In this document: in pieces, positions 6,059 through 7,514 of the stretch
Position numbering within the stretch: position 1 is the first letter of the stretch
Layout: every line of letters starts with the position of its first letter
Assembly: GCA_028684915.1 (NCBI GenBank)
Contig: JAQUEZ010000284.1
Coordinates: 1-7,514, forward strand
DNA length: 7,514 nucleotides
Direction of reading: 5' to 3'
Source: Desulfobulbus sp.
GTDB lineage: Bacteria; Desulfobacterota; Desulfobulbia; Desulfobulbales; Desulfobulbaceae
The notes under the pieces: generated by a model
Seen by the model: only the letters and a program-made list of their open reading frames with translations
Database searches by the model: none
Told to the model about the DNA's origin: nothing
Made by a program: the position numbers and the translations under genes

Positions 6059-6365
6059 AGCCAGGCTTGCCGCCATTGAAGAAAAGCAAAACCGGATCCT
6101 CGATCTGCTCGCTAACGGAGAAGTGGCGACCGGGAAGAGCATGACCTTGAAGGAAGCAGCCAAGTATACCGGCTATTCCCCAGACCATTTCAGAAGACTG
6201 GCGGTCGAGCAGCATTTGATCCCTTTTGCCAGACCATCGGGGCAGCAGAAGGGCAAGATCCTGTTCCGCAAGGCGGACCTGGAGCGGTTTCTGGGCGAGA
6301 CCAAGGATGAGCAGCCGAAGCAGCCCGGCCGCCGCAGAAAATCAAAGAACATTCAGATCTGGTAA
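6048..6365 (+). CDS. Excisionase-type (MerR-like winged HTH) DNA-binding protein
   Basis: This 105-residue protein has an N-terminal helix likely to form a coiled coil (IEARLAAIEEKQNRILDLL, 3-21), then a HTH_17-type domain: MTLKEAAKYTGYSPDHFRRL, a wing around RPSGQQKGKILFRKADLERF, and a basic tail (GRRRKSKN). Proteins of this class act as excisionases (Xis), as directionality factors or as plasmid regulators. ATG 6048 is preceded by GGGAG at a good distance. It overlaps the Cro-like gene by 11 bp and ends 6 bp before the TrfA start, so all three genes should be translated from one message. The position suggests a link between excision and replication, though a purely regulatory or copy-control role is also possible. 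Confidence 0.75.
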   Translation: MDIEARLAAIEEKQNRILDLLANGEVATGKSMTLKEAAKYTGYSPDHFRRLAVEQHLIPFARPSGQQKGKILFRKADLERFLGETKDEQPKQPGRRRKSKNIQIW

Positions 6366-6371
6366 GCCGCT

Positions 6372-7220
6372 GTGGAGCAGGGAAACGAAAAATGCAACTT
6401 TCTGAGACGGCTCCCGCCGGAACTACAAGAAAGAATCCAGGCTCTGAACGCGAATCCGCCGATTCCTACCTGGCCGGATCAAAAACGGGGCATTCCCAAC
6501 CTCTGCCTCCGCTCCGCCTTATTCGGGGTCATCCAGAGGGGGCGACGAAAAGCTGTCAAAAGGGAGACCATCGCCGCCATCAGTGGCCTGAGCATCCGCT
6601 ATACCGGATGGCGGCTGGACCAGGGCGATTTTGACGTGCTGGCCCACTCTCTCCATCTCGCCTCCCATCAGTCGACCGGGCAGTACGTCCAGTTCACGGC
6701 TAAGGGATTCCTCAGGGGTATAGGCCGCAGCCACGGCAAGTCCGGACGTGAATGGCTCAAGGATTCGCTGAGGCGATTAACCGCCTCAGCCGTGGAGATC
6801 CGTCTTGAGGTGCAAAGCCACTTTGGCCGGGAAGCCTTCTCTTACACGGGGTCGTTGCTGGATGAATTTTACTACACCGAGGAAGACCAGACCTATTTCC
6901 TCAAGTTCAACGCCAAACTGGCCACCCTGTTCGATGCCGGGTGGACTCAGTTGCAATGGCAGCAACGTCTTGCCTTGAGAACGGACCTGGCCAAGTGGCT
7001 CCATGGCTTTTATGCGAGCCACCGGTTGCCCTACCCGATGAAAGTCAGCACCCTCCAGCAACTCTGCGGTTCAGACTGCGGCCGGCTGTCGGATTTCCGC
7101 AGCAAGCTCCGTTTGGCCCTCAATGAACTGGTCAAAGCCGAAATCATTGCTTCCTGGGTCGTTGACCAGGAAGACAAGGTGCATGTCCAAAAAGCCGACC
7201 TCAAGATGCCACTCTCATGA
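6372..7220 (+). CDS. trfA-like: TrfA-family plasmid replication initiator
   Basis: This 282-residue initiator should bind the iterons just downstream, open the origin and recruit host DnaB helicase. From memory of TrfA (plasmid RK2), matching segments are NLCLRSALFGV (43-53), YTGWRLDQGDFDVL (from about 77), LRRLTASAVEIRL (mid-protein), ATLFDAGWTQLQW, and the winged-helix region SHRLPYPMKVSTLQQLCGSD (216-235), ending in ELVKAEIIASWVV. The order and spacing fit the whole family domain. The start is GTG at 6372, 6 bp after the stop of the excisionase-type gene; a weak GGTAAG lies upstream and coupling is likely. No frameshift or lost region is seen, so it appears functional. The gene end is only 6 bp from the first iteron, the compact rep-oriV layout of iteron plasmids. 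Confidence 0.9.
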   Translation: MEQGNEKCNFLRRLPPELQERIQALNANPPIPTWPDQKRGIPNLCLRSALFGVIQRGRRKAVKRETIAAISGLSIRYTGWRLDQGDFDVLAHSLHLASHQSTGQYVQFTAKGFLRGIGRSHGKSGREWLKDSLRRLTASAVEIRLEVQSHFGREAFSYTGSLLDEFYYTEEDQTYFLKFNAKLATLFDAGWTQLQWQQRLALRTDLAKWLHGFYASHRLPYPMKVSTLQQLCGSDCGRLSDFRSKLRLALNELVKAEIIASWVVDQEDKVHVQKADLKMPLS

Positions 7221-7226
7221 TTCAGG

Positions 7227-7358
7227 GGGTGGGCATAGCGGTCGTAAAGGGTGGGCATAGCGGTCGCAAGGGGTGGGCATAGCAGTCGTAATGGGGGGCA
7301 TAGCGGTCGCAGAGGGGTGGGCATAGCGGTCGTAAGGGGGTGGGCATAGCGGTCGTAA
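7227..7358 (+). repeat. Six iterons: putative replication origin (oriV)
   Basis: Six direct repeats share the core GGGCATAGCGGTCGTAA, each preceded by a G-run that usually includes GGGT. The GGGCATAG cores start at 7231, 7253, 7275, 7296, 7319 and 7342, giving spacings of 22, 22, 21, 23 and 23 bp, close to two helical turns. Copy 3 has CAGTCG in place of CGGTCG. Copy 4 has lost the T of the GGGT leader. Copies 2 and 4 read GTCGCA. Uniform phase, lack of spacers and position next to a TrfA-type gene identify them as initiator binding sites. Confidence 0.92.
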
Positions 7359-7425
7359 AATCGATTACGCGAATCCTCGGCAACGCCCAGAAAAACAGGC
7401 TCTGCCGGCGGTCGCGCAAAATGCC

Positions 7426-7457
7426 TAATCTTTTTTAATCTTTTTTTAATCTTAAAA
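7426..7457. repeat. AT-rich tandem repeats, probable DNA unwinding element
   Basis: Three near-copies of TAATCTTTTTT follow each other at 7426, 7436 and 7447, the last running into TAATCTTAAA. They form an almost pure A/T block about 68 bp after the last iteron. AT-rich direct repeats of 10-13 bp beside iterons are the usual site of origin opening. I see no good DnaA box in the rest of the window, which may lie beyond its right edge. Confidence 0.65.
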
Positions 7458-7514
7458 GAAGGGCGGACCAACTCCACAACCACCATGACAGCACCGAGCG
7501 CCATCCACATCACC

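Noticed and set aside
7227..7358. Possible CRISPR array
   Set aside because: The units are contiguous with a 21-23 bp period and have no unique spacers; iterons explain them fully.
7502..7510. DnaA box candidate at the right end (CATCCACA)
   Set aside because: It departs from TTATCCACA at more than one position and no other copies are near the origin.
7031..7513. Minus-strand open frame across the TrfA end and the repeats
   Set aside because: Its protein is a repeat of TAMPTPLRPLCPP created by the iterons, and its upper end covers the AT-rich tract. It is not a gene.

Overview
The window reads as accessory DNA of a Gram-negative bacterium. Base composition is mosaic: roughly the first 2.7 kb is GC-rich, the middle (about 3.5-5.8 kb) is much more AT-rich, and the right end is intermediate. 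The style of the repressor and integrase proteins reminds me of sulfate- or metal-reducing Desulfobacterota, but this is an impression and not a demonstrated assignment.

Left part (430-2640, minus strand): a decayed NitT/TauT-type ABC importer operon in the order substrate-binding protein, permease, ATPase. The binding protein lacks its N-terminal part and has three frameshifts. The permease appears to have lost about 25 residues. The ATPase has no usable start codon and a one-base frameshift near its end. Positions 1-429 hold no gene I can support.

Middle (2802-3877): a P4-family tyrosine integrase remnant that has lost its core-binding domain, followed by the 3' part of a tRNA-Leu(UAA) gene (3742-3796) without its 5' half. 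This is the att core of a tRNA-targeting island. On its other side lie a perfect AT-rich inverted repeat and two TTTGTTCCA repeats 11 bp apart that look like integrase arm sites. A core with an integrase on one side and arm-like sites on the other resembles attP or a junction between two tandem islands.

Right part (3878-7514): a compact, apparently intact mobile replicon. A minus-strand pair encodes an XRE-type repressor and an HD-domain hydrolase. A plus-strand gene for a small Cys4 protein follows. A plus-strand early operon then encodes a Cro-like HTH protein, an excisionase-type HTH protein and a TrfA-family replication initiator. Directly after the initiator are six 21-23 bp iterons and an AT-rich repeat tract, which together look like an oriV. 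Three copies of the palindrome TGAGCA-NN-TGCTCA (4977, 5713, 5732) lie at the repressor start and at the early promoter, which suggests one repressor controls both.

Taken together, the right part looks like an island integrated at a tRNA gene that also carries its own plasmid-type replication origin: a phage-plasmid, a replicating integrative element or a satellite. The left part is an eroded neighbour, either chromosome or an older island.
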